From assembly GCA_963721305.1 (NCBI GenBank), contig CAVRIR010000005.1, positions 620,001-684,000 of the forward strand: a stretch of 64,000 nt of DNA. The letters run 5' to 3'. This document shows, in pieces, positions 24,732 through 32,785 of the stretch; position 1 is the first letter of the stretch; the number at the start of each line of letters is the position of its first letter. The translations under genes and the position numbers were made by a program. The stretch is from DATAES01 sp963721305. GTDB lineage: Bacteria > Actinomycetota > Acidimicrobiia > Acidimicrobiales > JACDCH01. The notes beneath the pieces are model-generated. The model was not told the DNA's origin. It saw nothing but the letters and a program-made list of their open reading frames with translations, and searched no databases.

Positions 24732-25880
24732 CTACTCCACTGGAAGGCCGAGCTCGCGGGCGATGACGAGCTTCTGGATCTCGCTCGTGCCCTCGCCGAT
24801 CTCGAGGATCTTGGCGTCCCGGTAGAAGCGGCTCACCGGCGTCTCGTCCATGAACCCGTAGCCGCCGAAGACCTGCGTGGCGCTGCGCGTGGCCGTCACT
24901 GCGGCTTCGGTCGCGTACAGCTTCGCGATCGCGGCCTCGCGCCGGTACGGACGGCCGGTGTCCCGACGCCATGCCGCCTCGTGGACGAGCAGCCGCGCCG
25001 ACGCGGCCATGACCGCGAGATCCGCGCACCTGAACGCGACCGCCTGGTAGGCGCCGATGGGCTTCCCGAACGCGTTGCGGTCCTTGGCGTACTGCGTCGA
25101 CAGCTCCAAGCAGGCCTCGATCGCGCCGACCGCGAGCGCGGCGATGGCGATGCGTCCTTCGTCGAGGATCGCGAGGAACTGCGCGAACCCGCGTCCGCGC
25201 TCACCGAGCAGGTGCTCGGCCGGAACCCGGCAACCGTCGAAGGTCAGGCCGTGCGTGTCGGACGCGTGCCAGCCCATCTTGCGGTACGGCGGTTGGACGG
25301 CGAGCCCGGCGGTACCCGCGGGGATCACGATCGCGCTGATCTCGCCGGGGCCGGTCCGCGCCGTCACGGTGATGATCGACGTGATGGGCGTGCCCGAGTT
25401 GGTGATGAACGCCTTCTCGCCATCGATCACCCACTCACCGATCGCGTCGTCGAGCACCGCCCGCGTGCGCGTACCACCTGCGTCGCTGCCCGCTTCGGGC
25501 TCGGTCAGTCCGAACGCGCCGAGGGCCCGTCCGGCACACAGATCCGGCAGCCACCGCTGCTTCTGGGTCTCGTCACCGAAGCGATGGATCGGGTTGGCGC
25601 CGAGTCCGACGCCCGCCTCGAGCGTGATCGCCATCGAGTGGTCGACGCGCGCCAGCTCCTCGATGGCGAGGCACAACGTCGTCAGGTCGGCGCCGCCGCC
25701 GCCGTACTCCTCCGGGAACGGAAGGCCGAACAGTCCGAGCTTGCCCATCCGGAGCACGACGTCGGTGGGAAAGACGTGGTCCCTGTCCCACTGCTCCGCG
25801 TAGGGCGCAATCTCCGAGGTTGCGAAGTCGCGCACGACCGCTCGGAACGCCTCGTGCTCCTCCGTGAGCTCGAACTGCAT
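24732..25880 (-). CDS. Acyl-CoA dehydrogenase (FadE25-like)
   Basis: 382-residue FAD-dependent acyl-CoA dehydrogenase, normal family length, introducing the alpha-beta double bond in acyl-CoA. The ATG at 25880 opens MQFELTEEHEAFRAVVRDFA. Signatures are LTEPEAGSDAGGTRT (near residue 124), the FITNSGT segment, VFGGYGFMDETPVSRFYRDA and the catalytic-base region ILEIGEGTSEIQKLVIAREL, where Glu in EGTSE is the expected base. Position next to an LCP gene and ahead of birA/accA3 recalls fadE25 in M. tuberculosis. The substrate chain length is unknown. It is divergent from pabB with 36 bp between starts. Confidence 0.92.
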   Translation of the reverse strand: MQFELTEEHEAFRAVVRDFATSEIAPYAEQWDRDHVFPTDVVLRMGKLGLFGLPFPEEYGGGGADLTTLCLAIEELARVDHSMAITLEAGVGLGANPIHRFGDETQKQRWLPDLCAGRALGAFGLTEPEAGSDAGGTRTRAVLDDAIGEWVIDGEKAFITNSGTPITSIITVTARTGPGEISAIVIPAGTAGLAVQPPYRKMGWHASDTHGLTFDGCRVPAEHLLGERGRGFAQFLAILDEGRIAIAALAVGAIEACLELSTQYAKDRNAFGKPIGAYQAVAFRCADLAVMAASARLLVHEAAWRRDTGRPYRREAAIAKLYATEAAVTATRSATQVFGGYGFMDETPVSRFYRDAKILEIGEGTSEIQKLVIARELGLPVE

Positions 25881-25916
25881 CGAGGTGACTGTACGCGTGA
25901 CCCTACGCTTCGACCC

Positions 25917-26939
25917 TTGGTCGACGATTCCGTTCCGCTCGCGGTCGTCGGGGGCCGGTTGCTGACCGGCCTGGTCGACGTGACGTCGGACCTCGCGGCT
26001 CTCGACTCGGGCGGGACGTGGGCGGTCGTCCTGCCGTTCGTCGGCGCGCCGGTGTGCGCTCGGTTCTCGTCGAGCAGGCCGGCGATGCCGTGGCCCGGTG
26101 CGCCGTGGCCGGGGCTCGATCCCGATGGCTGGACGTCGAGCCTCGACCGTGCCGGCTTCTGCGCCGGGGTCGCCGCCATCCGCTCGGCCATCCGCGCTGG
26201 GCGGGTGTACCAGGTGAACCTGACCCGTCGGCTGACTGCGCCTCTTCCGGCCGGGGCCGACGTGGCCGCCCTCGGCGCCGCGCTGGCGGAGGGAAACCCG
26301 GCCCCCTACGCCGCGGTGGTCCGTGTGCCGTCGCACGGTGTCCATGTCGCGTCGGCCTCGCCGGAGCTCTTCCTTCGCCGGGACGGCGACCTCGTCAGGT
26401 CGTCACCGATCAAGGGAACGGCGGCCACACCCGACGGCTTCGTGGCGAAGGACCGCGCCGAGAACGTGATGATCGTCGACCTGGTTCGCAACGACCTCGG
26501 CCGCGTGTGCGAGTTCGGTTCGGTGAAGGTGCCCTCGTTGTGCGCGGTCGAGCACCATCCCGGCCTCTGTCACCTCGTGTCGACGGTCACGGGACGGTTG
26601 CGAGCTGGACGCGGCTGGGTCGACGCGATCGACGCCACCTTCCCACCGGGATCGGTGACGGGCGCGCCGAAGGTCGCGGCCGTCGAGTACATCCGGCTGC
26701 TCGAGCCGGTGGCGCGCGACATCTATTGCGGCGCGGTCGGTTGGATCGACGCCGACGCTCGCCAGGGTGAGCTCAACGTCGCCATCCGCACGTTCTGGTT
26801 CGACGACGGGATGCTCCACTTCGGCACCGGCGGCGCGATCACGTGGGACTCGACCCCTGATGGCGAGTGGGAGGAGACGGAGTTGAAGGCGCGGCGTCTG
26901 ATCCGTGTCGCGAGCGCGCAGCCGGCGGTGCTGCGATGA
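25917..26939 (+). CDS. pabB: Aminodeoxychorismate synthase component I (chorismate-binding)
   Basis: 340-residue chorismate-binding enzyme, the synthase half of p-aminobenzoate formation for folate. The start is taken as the TTG at 25917; no ATG or GTG is available in frame, and upstream codons run into the divergent gene. Motifs include GRVYQVNLTRRL (near residue 98), SPIKGTAATPDGFV, ENVMIVDLVRNDLGRVCEFG, PPGSVTGAPKVAAVEYI and GGAITWDSTPDGEWEETELK. The N-terminal domain of typical PabB is largely missing, as in short actinobacterial forms. It overlaps pabC by ATGA. A glutamine amidotransferase (PabA) is not adjacent. Anthranilate synthase is less likely given the pabC neighbour. Confidence 0.88.
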   Translation: MVDDSVPLAVVGGRLLTGLVDVTSDLAALDSGGTWAVVLPFVGAPVCARFSSSRPAMPWPGAPWPGLDPDGWTSSLDRAGFCAGVAAIRSAIRAGRVYQVNLTRRLTAPLPAGADVAALGAALAEGNPAPYAAVVRVPSHGVHVASASPELFLRRDGDLVRSSPIKGTAATPDGFVAKDRAENVMIVDLVRNDLGRVCEFGSVKVPSLCAVEHHPGLCHLVSTVTGRLRAGRGWVDAIDATFPPGSVTGAPKVAAVEYIRLLEPVARDIYCGAVGWIDADARQGELNVAIRTFWFDDGMLHFGTGGAITWDSTPDGEWEETELKARRLIRVASAQPAVLR

Positions 26940-27763
26940 AGGTCTGGCTCGACGGTTCGCTGGTGCGCGCCGAGGACGCGCTCGTTCCGGTCACGAACCA
27001 CGGCCTCACCGTCGGTGACGGGATGTTCGAGACGATGAAGGTCGCCGGCGACACGGCGTTCGCCATCGGACGCCATCTGGCGCGGCTGCACCGATCGGCC
27101 GCCGGTCTCGGTCTGGTGGTCCCGTTCGAAGACGAGGTGCTGCGCGACGCCATCGACGCGACCGTGACCGCCAACCAGCCGGCGGCGGGGTGGGTGCGAC
27201 TCACGATCACCGGTGGCCCGGCGCCGGCGGGCACGGCGCGCGGCGAGTCGCCCGCCACCGTCGTCATCCAGTGCGGTCCAGCGACCGTGTGGTCGGACGC
27301 CTCGGACGTGATCACCGTGCCGTGGCCGCGCAACGAGCACGGCGCGCTCGCGGGCGTGAAGTCGACGTCCTATGCCGAGAACGTGGTCGCGCGTGAGCGA
27401 GCCCGAGCCGCCGGTGCCGAGGAGGCGTTGTTCGGCAACACCGCCGGAAATCTGTGCGAGGGAACGGGCTCGAACGTGTTCGTCGGCATCGATGGACGCT
27501 TGCTGACGCCGCCGCCGTCGTCGGGTTGCCTCGCGGGCGTGACCCGCGAGTTGCTGCTCGAGCTCGACGTACCGATCGTCGAGGCCGACATCGCGATGGC
27601 GTCGTTGGCGGATGTCGAGGAAGCCTTCCTCACGTCGAGCACGCGGGATGTGCAACCGATCGCGTCCATCGACGGGCGCTCGTTGCGATCGTGTCCGGGG
27701 CCGTTGACACTTGCGGCGCGCGAGGCATTCACGGCTTTGCAGGCGCGCTCGGTCGATCCTTAG
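26936..27763 (+). CDS. pabC: Aminotransferase class IV, 4-amino-4-deoxychorismate lyase
   Basis: 275-residue PLP enzyme of fold type IV. It starts MKVWLDGSLVRAEDALVPVT. The catalytic lysine is in AGVKSTSYAENVVARERA (near residue 142), and the phosphate-binding region includes EGTGSNVFVGIDGRLLTPP and SGCLAGVTRELLLE. The ATGA overlap with pabB supports the lyase function, releasing pyruvate and p-aminobenzoate. By sequence alone a branched-chain or D-amino acid aminotransferase would be possible. The end overlaps the convergent birA by 4 bp. Confidence 0.88.
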   Translation: MKVWLDGSLVRAEDALVPVTNHGLTVGDGMFETMKVAGDTAFAIGRHLARLHRSAAGLGLVVPFEDEVLRDAIDATVTANQPAAGWVRLTITGGPAPAGTARGESPATVVIQCGPATVWSDASDVITVPWPRNEHGALAGVKSTSYAENVVARERARAAGAEEALFGNTAGNLCEGTGSNVFVGIDGRLLTPPPSSGCLAGVTRELLLELDVPIVEADIAMASLADVEEAFLTSSTRDVQPIASIDGRSLRSCPGPLTLAAREAFTALQARSVDP

Positions 27764-28548
27764 GTCGGGCGGAGATGAACGATGTCGCCTGCTGTGATGG
27801 CCCGACGCGCTCCGTCGTCCAGTTGCACGACGAGATGCCCTTGGTCGGTGAGCTCGATCGCGTCCGCCTCGAACGCGCCCGATGCGAGCTCGACCCGCAC
27901 GCGCGTACCGAGCGTCGCTGACCGCTCTCGGACGGCGTCCATCAAGTCGACGCCGCGGCAGCGCACGTCGAGGGCCCGGAGGATCGCGACCAGCACCTGC
28001 TCGCGATCGACATCGTGTCCGGCGACGTGATTGACCGAAGTCGCGATCGCCTGCAGATCGTCGGGAAAGTCGGCCGGCCAGTTGACGTTGAGGCCGAGTC
28101 CGACGACAACGGATGGTGCGCTCGGATCCGCCCAGTCCGCCTCGGCGAGGATGCCGCCGAGCTTGCGATCGCCGCTGTCGCCGCGACCGGGCCAGACCAG
28201 ATCGTTCGGCCACTTGAGGCGGGCGCGCACATCGGTCGTGGCCGCGATGGCGTCGACCGCGGCCACCCCCAGCGCCATCCCGACGAACGGAGCGAACGAG
28301 GGCTCCGGACGCAAGAGCACCGAGAGCAGCAGCGAGGACCGGGGCGGTGCGGTCCACACGCGGTCTGCCCGTCCCCGACCGGCGGTCTGGTGGTCGGCGA
28401 CGAGCACGATCCCGTCCGGAGCGCCCGAGTGTGCAAGTGCCATGAGGTCAGCGTTGGTCGACCCGGTCTCGCCCACCCACCGCACGTCCGCGAACCGCGT
28501 CCCGGCGAGCGCTCGGTTCGCGGCGCCGCTCAGCACGGCAGTAAACAT
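27760..28548 (-). CDS. birA: Biotin-[acetyl-CoA-carboxylase] ligase, monofunctional
   Basis: 262 residues from the ATG at 28548. It transfers biotinyl-AMP to the lysine of biotin carrier domains. Motifs: ETGSTNADLMAL (about residues 27-38), the adenylate loop GRGRADRVWTAPP, KWPNDLVW and GILAEADW. There is no N-terminal DNA-binding domain, so it is the non-regulatory type. Its start codon is only 6 bp from the divergent carboxylase start, whose product is its expected substrate. The two promoters must therefore lie inside each other's genes or be leaderless. Confidence 0.93.
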   Translation of the reverse strand: MFTAVLSGAANRALAGTRFADVRWVGETGSTNADLMALAHSGAPDGIVLVADHQTAGRGRADRVWTAPPRSSLLLSVLLRPEPSFAPFVGMALGVAAVDAIAATTDVRARLKWPNDLVWPGRGDSGDRKLGGILAEADWADPSAPSVVVGLGLNVNWPADFPDDLQAIATSVNHVAGHDVDREQVLVAILRALDVRCRGVDLMDAVRERSATLGTRVRVELASGAFEADAIELTDQGHLVVQLDDGARRAITAGDIVHLRPT

Positions 28549-28554
28549 ACGGCC

Positions 28555-30364
28555 GTGTTTGCCAAGGTCCTGATTGCCAACCGGGGCGAGATCGCCGTGC
28601 GCGTCATCCGTGCGTGCCGCGAGCTCGGGATCGCATCGGTGGCCGTGTACTCCGAGCTCGATCGCGACGCGTTGCACGTACGACTCGCCGACGAGGCGTA
28701 TGCCCTCGGCGGGCAGACGGCGGCGGAGAGCTACCTCAACACGCCGAAGATCCTCGAGATCATCGATCGGTCAGGCGCGGAAGCCGTCCATCCCGGCTAC
28801 GGGTTCTTCTCCGAGAACACCGACTTCGCCCGGGCGATCAGCGACAACGGTGTCGTGTTCGTGGGTCCGCCGCCGGAGGCCATCGAGGTCATGGGCGACA
28901 AGGTCTCGTCGCGGCGCGCCGCTGAGGCAGCCGGTGTCGCGGGTGTGCCGGGCACCACCGAGTTCCTCACGTCTGCCGAAGAGGTCGTCGCGTTCGGCGA
29001 GTCGAACGGCTGGCCGGTCGCGATCAAGGCGGCATTCGGCGGCGGAGGCCGCGGCATGCGTGTCGTGCGGTCCGCGGCCGAAGCTGCGGGCGCGTTGGAG
29101 TCGGCGCAGTCCGAGGCATTGAAGGGATTCGGGCGCAGCGAGTGCTACGTCGAGCGCTACCTCACGTGGCCTCGCCATGTGGAGATGCAGGTGTTCGCCG
29201 ACACCCACGGCAACTGCGTGTGGCTCGGCGAGCGGGACTGCTCCGCTCAGCGGCGCCACCAGAAGCTGATCGAGGAGAGTCCCGCGCCCGCGCTGCCCGA
29301 CGACGTGCGCACGGCGATGGGCGAAGCGGCGGTGAAGGTGACCCGTGGGTGCGGTTACGTGAACGCCGGCACGGTCGAGTTCCTGTACCAGGACGGCGAG
29401 TTCTTCTTCCTCGAGATGAACACCCGGCTGCAGGTCGAGCACCCTGTGACCGAGTTCGTGACGGGACTCGACCTGGTCGCCGAGCAACTGCACGTCGCCG
29501 CCGGCGAGCCGCTGTCGTTCACGCAGGAGTCGGTGACGGCGGCACGGCGCGGGCACTCGATCGAGGTGCGCGTCAACGCCGAGAATCCGGCCGGGGGACG
29601 GTTCCTGCCGTCGCCGGGACCGATTCACAAGCTGCAGGTGCCCGCCGGGCCGGGCGTGCGCTGGGACGGCGGCTACGAGTCCGGCGACGAGGTGAGCCAG
29701 TTCTACGACAACCTCATCGGCAAGCTGGTCGTCTGGGCGGACGATCGCGACAAGGCGATCGCGCGGATGCTGCGGGCGCTGTCCGAGCTCGAGATCGAGG
29801 GCATCGCGACGACGAAGCCGGCCGACGTGGCGATCCTGTCCCACCCGGATTTCGCTGCTGTGACCCACTCGACGAAGTGGGTCGAAGAGACGCTCGACCT
29901 CTCCGGTGTGGACTCGTCGCCGACGGGTGCGGCCGGTGGCCCGTCGACGGATGGTGACGGCGAGGCGAAGGTCCGCCGCGATGTGGACGTCGAGGTGAAC
30001 GGGCGGCGCTACGCCGTCGCAATGTGGGTGCCGGACGTTCCGGTCGCCGCGGTTGCCGCGCGCGGCAGCAGTGGCGCTGGTGCTGTTTCACGCGCAGGTG
30101 CTGCTCGTCCTCGGCGCGCCGGGCAGCGGAGGCGCGGCGGCCGTAGCAGGAAGCGGCAAGGTCGCCGTGCCGATGCAGGGCACGGTCACGAAGGTCCTCG
30201 TGGCGGTCGGCGACACCGTCGAGAGCGGCCAGCCGGTGTGCGTCCTCGAGGCGATGAAGATGGAGAACAACATCAACGCCGACAAATCCGGCACCGTCAC
30301 CGAGGTGAAGGTCTCCCCCGGTCAGTCCGTCGGCACCGGCGACATCGTCATCGTCATCGACTGA
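28555..30364 (+). CDS. accA3: Acyl-CoA carboxylase alpha chain (biotin carboxylase + biotin carrier), interrupted by a +1 frameshift
   Basis: About 600 residues when read across one frame change. It opens at a GTG with VFAKVLIANRGEIAVRVIRA. Residues about 1-450 are the biotin carboxylase: ATP-grasp loop KAAFGGGGRGMRVV, EMNTRLQVEHPVTEFVTG and RVNAENPAGGRFLPSPG. A linker follows, then a biotinyl domain with EAMKMENN near the end. The carboxylase frame does not reach that domain. Past about 30050-30120 the sense continues one base later (codons at position 2 mod 3 rather than 1), while the original frame runs on as arginine-rich nonsense to 30411. One extra base in the Gly/Ala linker explains this. 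It is either a sequencing error or a real break splitting carboxylase from carrier. Confidence 0.88.
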
Positions 30365-30370
30365 CTTCTT

Positions 30371-30421
30371 TCGTTCTGGCGTCAAGTACGGCGGATATCC
30401 GCCGGATCTGACGCCAGAACG
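30371..30421. repeat. 51-bp palindromic element, left copy
   Basis: Identical over 51 bp to 31353-31403. The outer arms CGTTCTGGCGTCA and TGACGCCAGAACG pair perfectly (13 bp), and the centre GGCGGATATCCGCC is a perfect 14-bp palindrome. A five-base partly matched segment separates arm and core on each side. It begins 6 bp after the carrier-domain stop codon and lies 45 bp before the nuclease start. It could act as a terminator, but exact duplication on both sides of one gene points to a recombination or target site. Confidence 0.95.
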
Positions 30422-30466
30422 GACATCACTTCCCCCTCCCCATCACAGACATCGCAGGGAGGGCTC

Positions 30467-31393
30467 GTGTCCACACCGGACGCACTCGCGCTGGCGGCCC
30501 GTCAGCACGGGCTGTTCACACTTCAACAGTTGGCGGATCGCGGCATCGCGGAGCGAACGGTCAGGGACTGGGTCGCTTCAGGACGTCTGCAACGACTGTC
30601 TTCATCCGTTCTCCGTGTCGGGGGTGCGCCGGACACGTGGTACCAGCGGGTCATGCGGGCGACCTTGGACAGCGGCGGGTGGGCTTCGCATCGCACTGCG
30701 GCGGCGCTTCGAGGACTCGACGGCCACAACGGCACCGTGGTCGAGGTGGTCGTCGAGCGGTGGAAGCGCTCCAGCAAGCGCGACGGCTACATCGTCCACG
30801 AGACCAAGGACTTGCGCCCCGTCGACATCGACGAGTGCCACGGGATCCCGTGTACCTCGCTCGTGCGAACCCTGCTGGACTTGCCGGCGGTCGAGCATCC
30901 ATTCCGAGTCGAGCAGGCACTCGACCACGCCTGCCGGACGAGCCCCGACCTCTTGGCGCTCGTGGACGCGAGGTTCCGTCAGGTTGCGAGGCGCGGGCGC
31001 AGCGGCACGAGACCCATGCGTCGCATCCTGGGCGAACGGACAGGCGCCTACATCCCGCCGGGCAGCGAGTTCGAACGGCTCGCGCTGCGGTGGATCGAGC
31101 AAGCCGGCATCGAGACGCCGGTCAAGCAGTTCAAGATCGTCGACGGCGACTTCACCGCGTACTTCGACGTGGCGTGGCCGCATCTCCGGTTCGGCATGGA
31201 GTGCGACTCGCTCGCCTTCCACTTCAGCAGGGCGGCCCAGGAATGGGACCGCAAGCGCCGGCGCCACTTGAAGCGCCTCGGATGGGAGGTCGCCGAGTTC
31301 ACCTACGACGAGGTGAAGTCCGGGCTCTTCATCCCGGAACTCCGCCAACTCCTCGTTCTGGCGTCAAGTACGGCGGATATCCGCCGGATCTGA
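30467..31393 (+). CDS. AbiEi/DUF559-type protein: N-terminal winged helix + PD-(D/E)XK (Vsr-like) nuclease domain
   Basis: 308 residues; GTG start behind GGGAGGG. Residues about 1-55 resemble the AbiEi-type winged helix (HGLFTLQQLADRGIAERTVR). Residues about 195-290 resemble the DUF559/very-short-patch-repair endonuclease fold. The candidate catalytic residues are Glu in GSEFERLALR, Asp in AYFDVAWP, Glu in FGMECDSLAFH and the basic helix WDRKRRRHLKRLGWEV. The last 13 residues (LVLASSTADIRRI) are encoded inside the right palindrome, so the stop codon is supplied by the repeat. Such proteins occur in many dispersed copies in actinobacteria, with no proven role. No toxin or restriction partner is adjacent. 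The identical flanking palindromes suggest arrival as a unit. Confidence 0.8.
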   Translation: MSTPDALALAARQHGLFTLQQLADRGIAERTVRDWVASGRLQRLSSSVLRVGGAPDTWYQRVMRATLDSGGWASHRTAAALRGLDGHNGTVVEVVVERWKRSSKRDGYIVHETKDLRPVDIDECHGIPCTSLVRTLLDLPAVEHPFRVEQALDHACRTSPDLLALVDARFRQVARRGRSGTRPMRRILGERTGAYIPPGSEFERLALRWIEQAGIETPVKQFKIVDGDFTAYFDVAWPHLRFGMECDSLAFHFSRAAQEWDRKRRRHLKRLGWEVAEFTYDEVKSGLFIPELRQLLVLASSTADIRRI

Positions 31394-31403
31394 CGCCAGA
31401 ACG
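31353..31403. repeat. 51-bp palindromic element, right copy
   Basis: Exact copy of 30371-30421, 982 bp further on. It contains the last codons and stop of the nuclease gene and ends 10 bp before the convergent lpdA-like stop, so it sits where a bidirectional terminator would be expected. The bases just outside the two copies (ACTTCTT on the left, AGCAAGA on the right) show no target-site duplication. Confidence 0.95.
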
Positions 31404-31413
31404 AGCAAGACAG

Positions 31414-32769
31414 CTATTCGGCGGCGTCGGCGAGGGCTTCGGCGAGGGCGGGATGGACGAGGAGGCTCTCGACGATGTCGTTGACGCGCAGTCCGGCAGT
31501 GACGGCGAGGGCGATCACCGAGATCAGTTCGGCGGCGTGGCGGCCGACGATCGACCCGCCGAGCACGACACCGGTCGCGGGGTCGCTCACGATCTTCACG
31601 AACCCCCGTGGATCGTTGTTGATCAACGCCTTGGCCGACGCCGAGAACGGCACCTTCGTCGTGCGCACCTTGCGTCCGGCGGCGAACGCATCGGCCTCGG
31701 CCAACCCGACGTCCGCGATCTCGGGCTCGGTGAAGATCGCCGACGCAGCCTTGTCGTAGTCGAGGTGGCGGTGCTCGATCGTGTGCAGTCCCATCACGTG
31801 CTCGGCGATCTTGCGTCCCTGCATCGCGGCCACCGACGACAGCGGCAGCTTCCCCGACACATCACCGGCGGCGTAGATGTGCGGCACGTTGCTCTGGCAA
31901 TGGTGGTTGACCGGGATGTAGCCCGCAGGATCGACGACGACGCCGGCCGCATCGAGCCCGATGCCCTCGGAGTTCGGGATCGAACCGATCGCCAGCAACG
32001 CGTGCGATCCCGCCGCGCGCCGCCCGTCGTCGCACGCGACGACAACACCGTCGTCAGTGCGCTCGATCGCAGTGGCTCGAGCACCCTTCAACAACCGGAC
32101 GCCACGACTGAGGAACTCGTCCTCGAGCGCGGCGGCGACCTCCGGATCCTTCGCGGGGAGCACCTGCTGTCGCGACACGATCAACGTCACGTCGGACCCG
32201 AACGACGAGAACATGTGGACGAACTCGACCCCGGTCACTCCGGACCCGATGACCACCAAGTGCGAAGGCAGATCGGGCGGCGGATACGCGTCGCGCGTCG
32301 TCAACACCCGATGCGCGTCGACCTCGGCCCAGTCGGGGATCCGCGGCCGGCTTCCCACCGACACCAGCACCGCATCCGCGTCGAGCTCTTCCACACCGTC
32401 GGCCGTGTCGACCACCACTTCGTTCGGGCCCTTGAGTCGCGCGGTGCCGTGGATCATCCGCACGCCCTGGCTGCGCAGCAGCTCGACCACGCCGCTCTGG
32501 AGCTTCTCGGTGATCTCGTCGATGCGGCTCTTCACGAGCGCGAGATCGATGGCCGAGTGGGACTCGGTGAGCCCCATGCCACTGATGCGCCGGTTGAACG
32601 ACATCGCACCGCCGGTTGCGATCATCGCCTTCGACGGGATGCAGTCACACAGATGGGCGGCGCCGCCGACGAGGTCGCGCTCGATCAGCGTCACCTCGGC
32701 GCCGAGGCGGGCGGCGTGGGTGGCGGCGTTGTTGCCGGCCGGGCCGCCACCGATGATCACGAACCGCAT
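31414..32769 (-). CDS. Class I flavoprotein disulfide-reductase family protein, LpdA/SthA-like NAD(P)H dehydrogenase
   Basis: 451-residue FAD/NAD(P) oxidoreductase. The FAD loop is FVIIGGGPAGNNAA (about residues 3-16), the NAD loop VIGSGVTGVEFVHMFSSFG (near 176) and the second FAD motif IYAAGDVSG. The C-terminal HPALAEALADA retains the His of this family. The redox motif is altered: GGTCLNVGC of true lipoamide dehydrogenases is GGAAHLCDC here, so the first cysteine is alanine and a different cysteine lies two residues before the second. M. tuberculosis LpdA (Rv3303c), a quinone-reducing NAD(P)H enzyme, also lacks the pair, so a quinone reductase or transhydrogenase role is more likely than lipoamide reduction. 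ATG at 32769. Confidence 0.85.
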   Translation of the reverse strand: MRFVIIGGGPAGNNAATHAARLGAEVTLIERDLVGGAAHLCDCIPSKAMIATGGAMSFNRRISGMGLTESHSAIDLALVKSRIDEITEKLQSGVVELLRSQGVRMIHGTARLKGPNEVVVDTADGVEELDADAVLVSVGSRPRIPDWAEVDAHRVLTTRDAYPPPDLPSHLVVIGSGVTGVEFVHMFSSFGSDVTLIVSRQQVLPAKDPEVAAALEDEFLSRGVRLLKGARATAIERTDDGVVVACDDGRRAAGSHALLAIGSIPNSEGIGLDAAGVVVDPAGYIPVNHHCQSNVPHIYAAGDVSGKLPLSSVAAMQGRKIAEHVMGLHTIEHRHLDYDKAASAIFTEPEIADVGLAEADAFAAGRKVRTTKVPFSASAKALINNDPRGFVKIVSDPATGVVLGGSIVGRHAAELISVIALAVTAGLRVNDIVESLLVHPALAEALADAAE

Positions 32770-32785
32770 GGGCACGACGAGCAGG

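Noticed and set aside
30053..30364. Separate free-standing biotin carrier protein gene
   Set aside because: It starts at a TTG inside the carboxylase linker without a ribosome site. The carrier domain follows the carboxylase exactly as in fused AccA3 proteins. A frameshift is the simpler reading, though separate translation is not excluded.
30467..31393. Type IV toxin-antitoxin system (AbiEi/AbiEii)
   Set aside because: Only the AbiEi-like N-terminal fold is present, fused to a nuclease-like domain. No AbiEii nucleotidyltransferase toxin is adjacent.
30365..31413. Classical insertion sequence with target-site duplication
   Set aside because: No transposase and no duplicated bases immediately outside the two palindromes.
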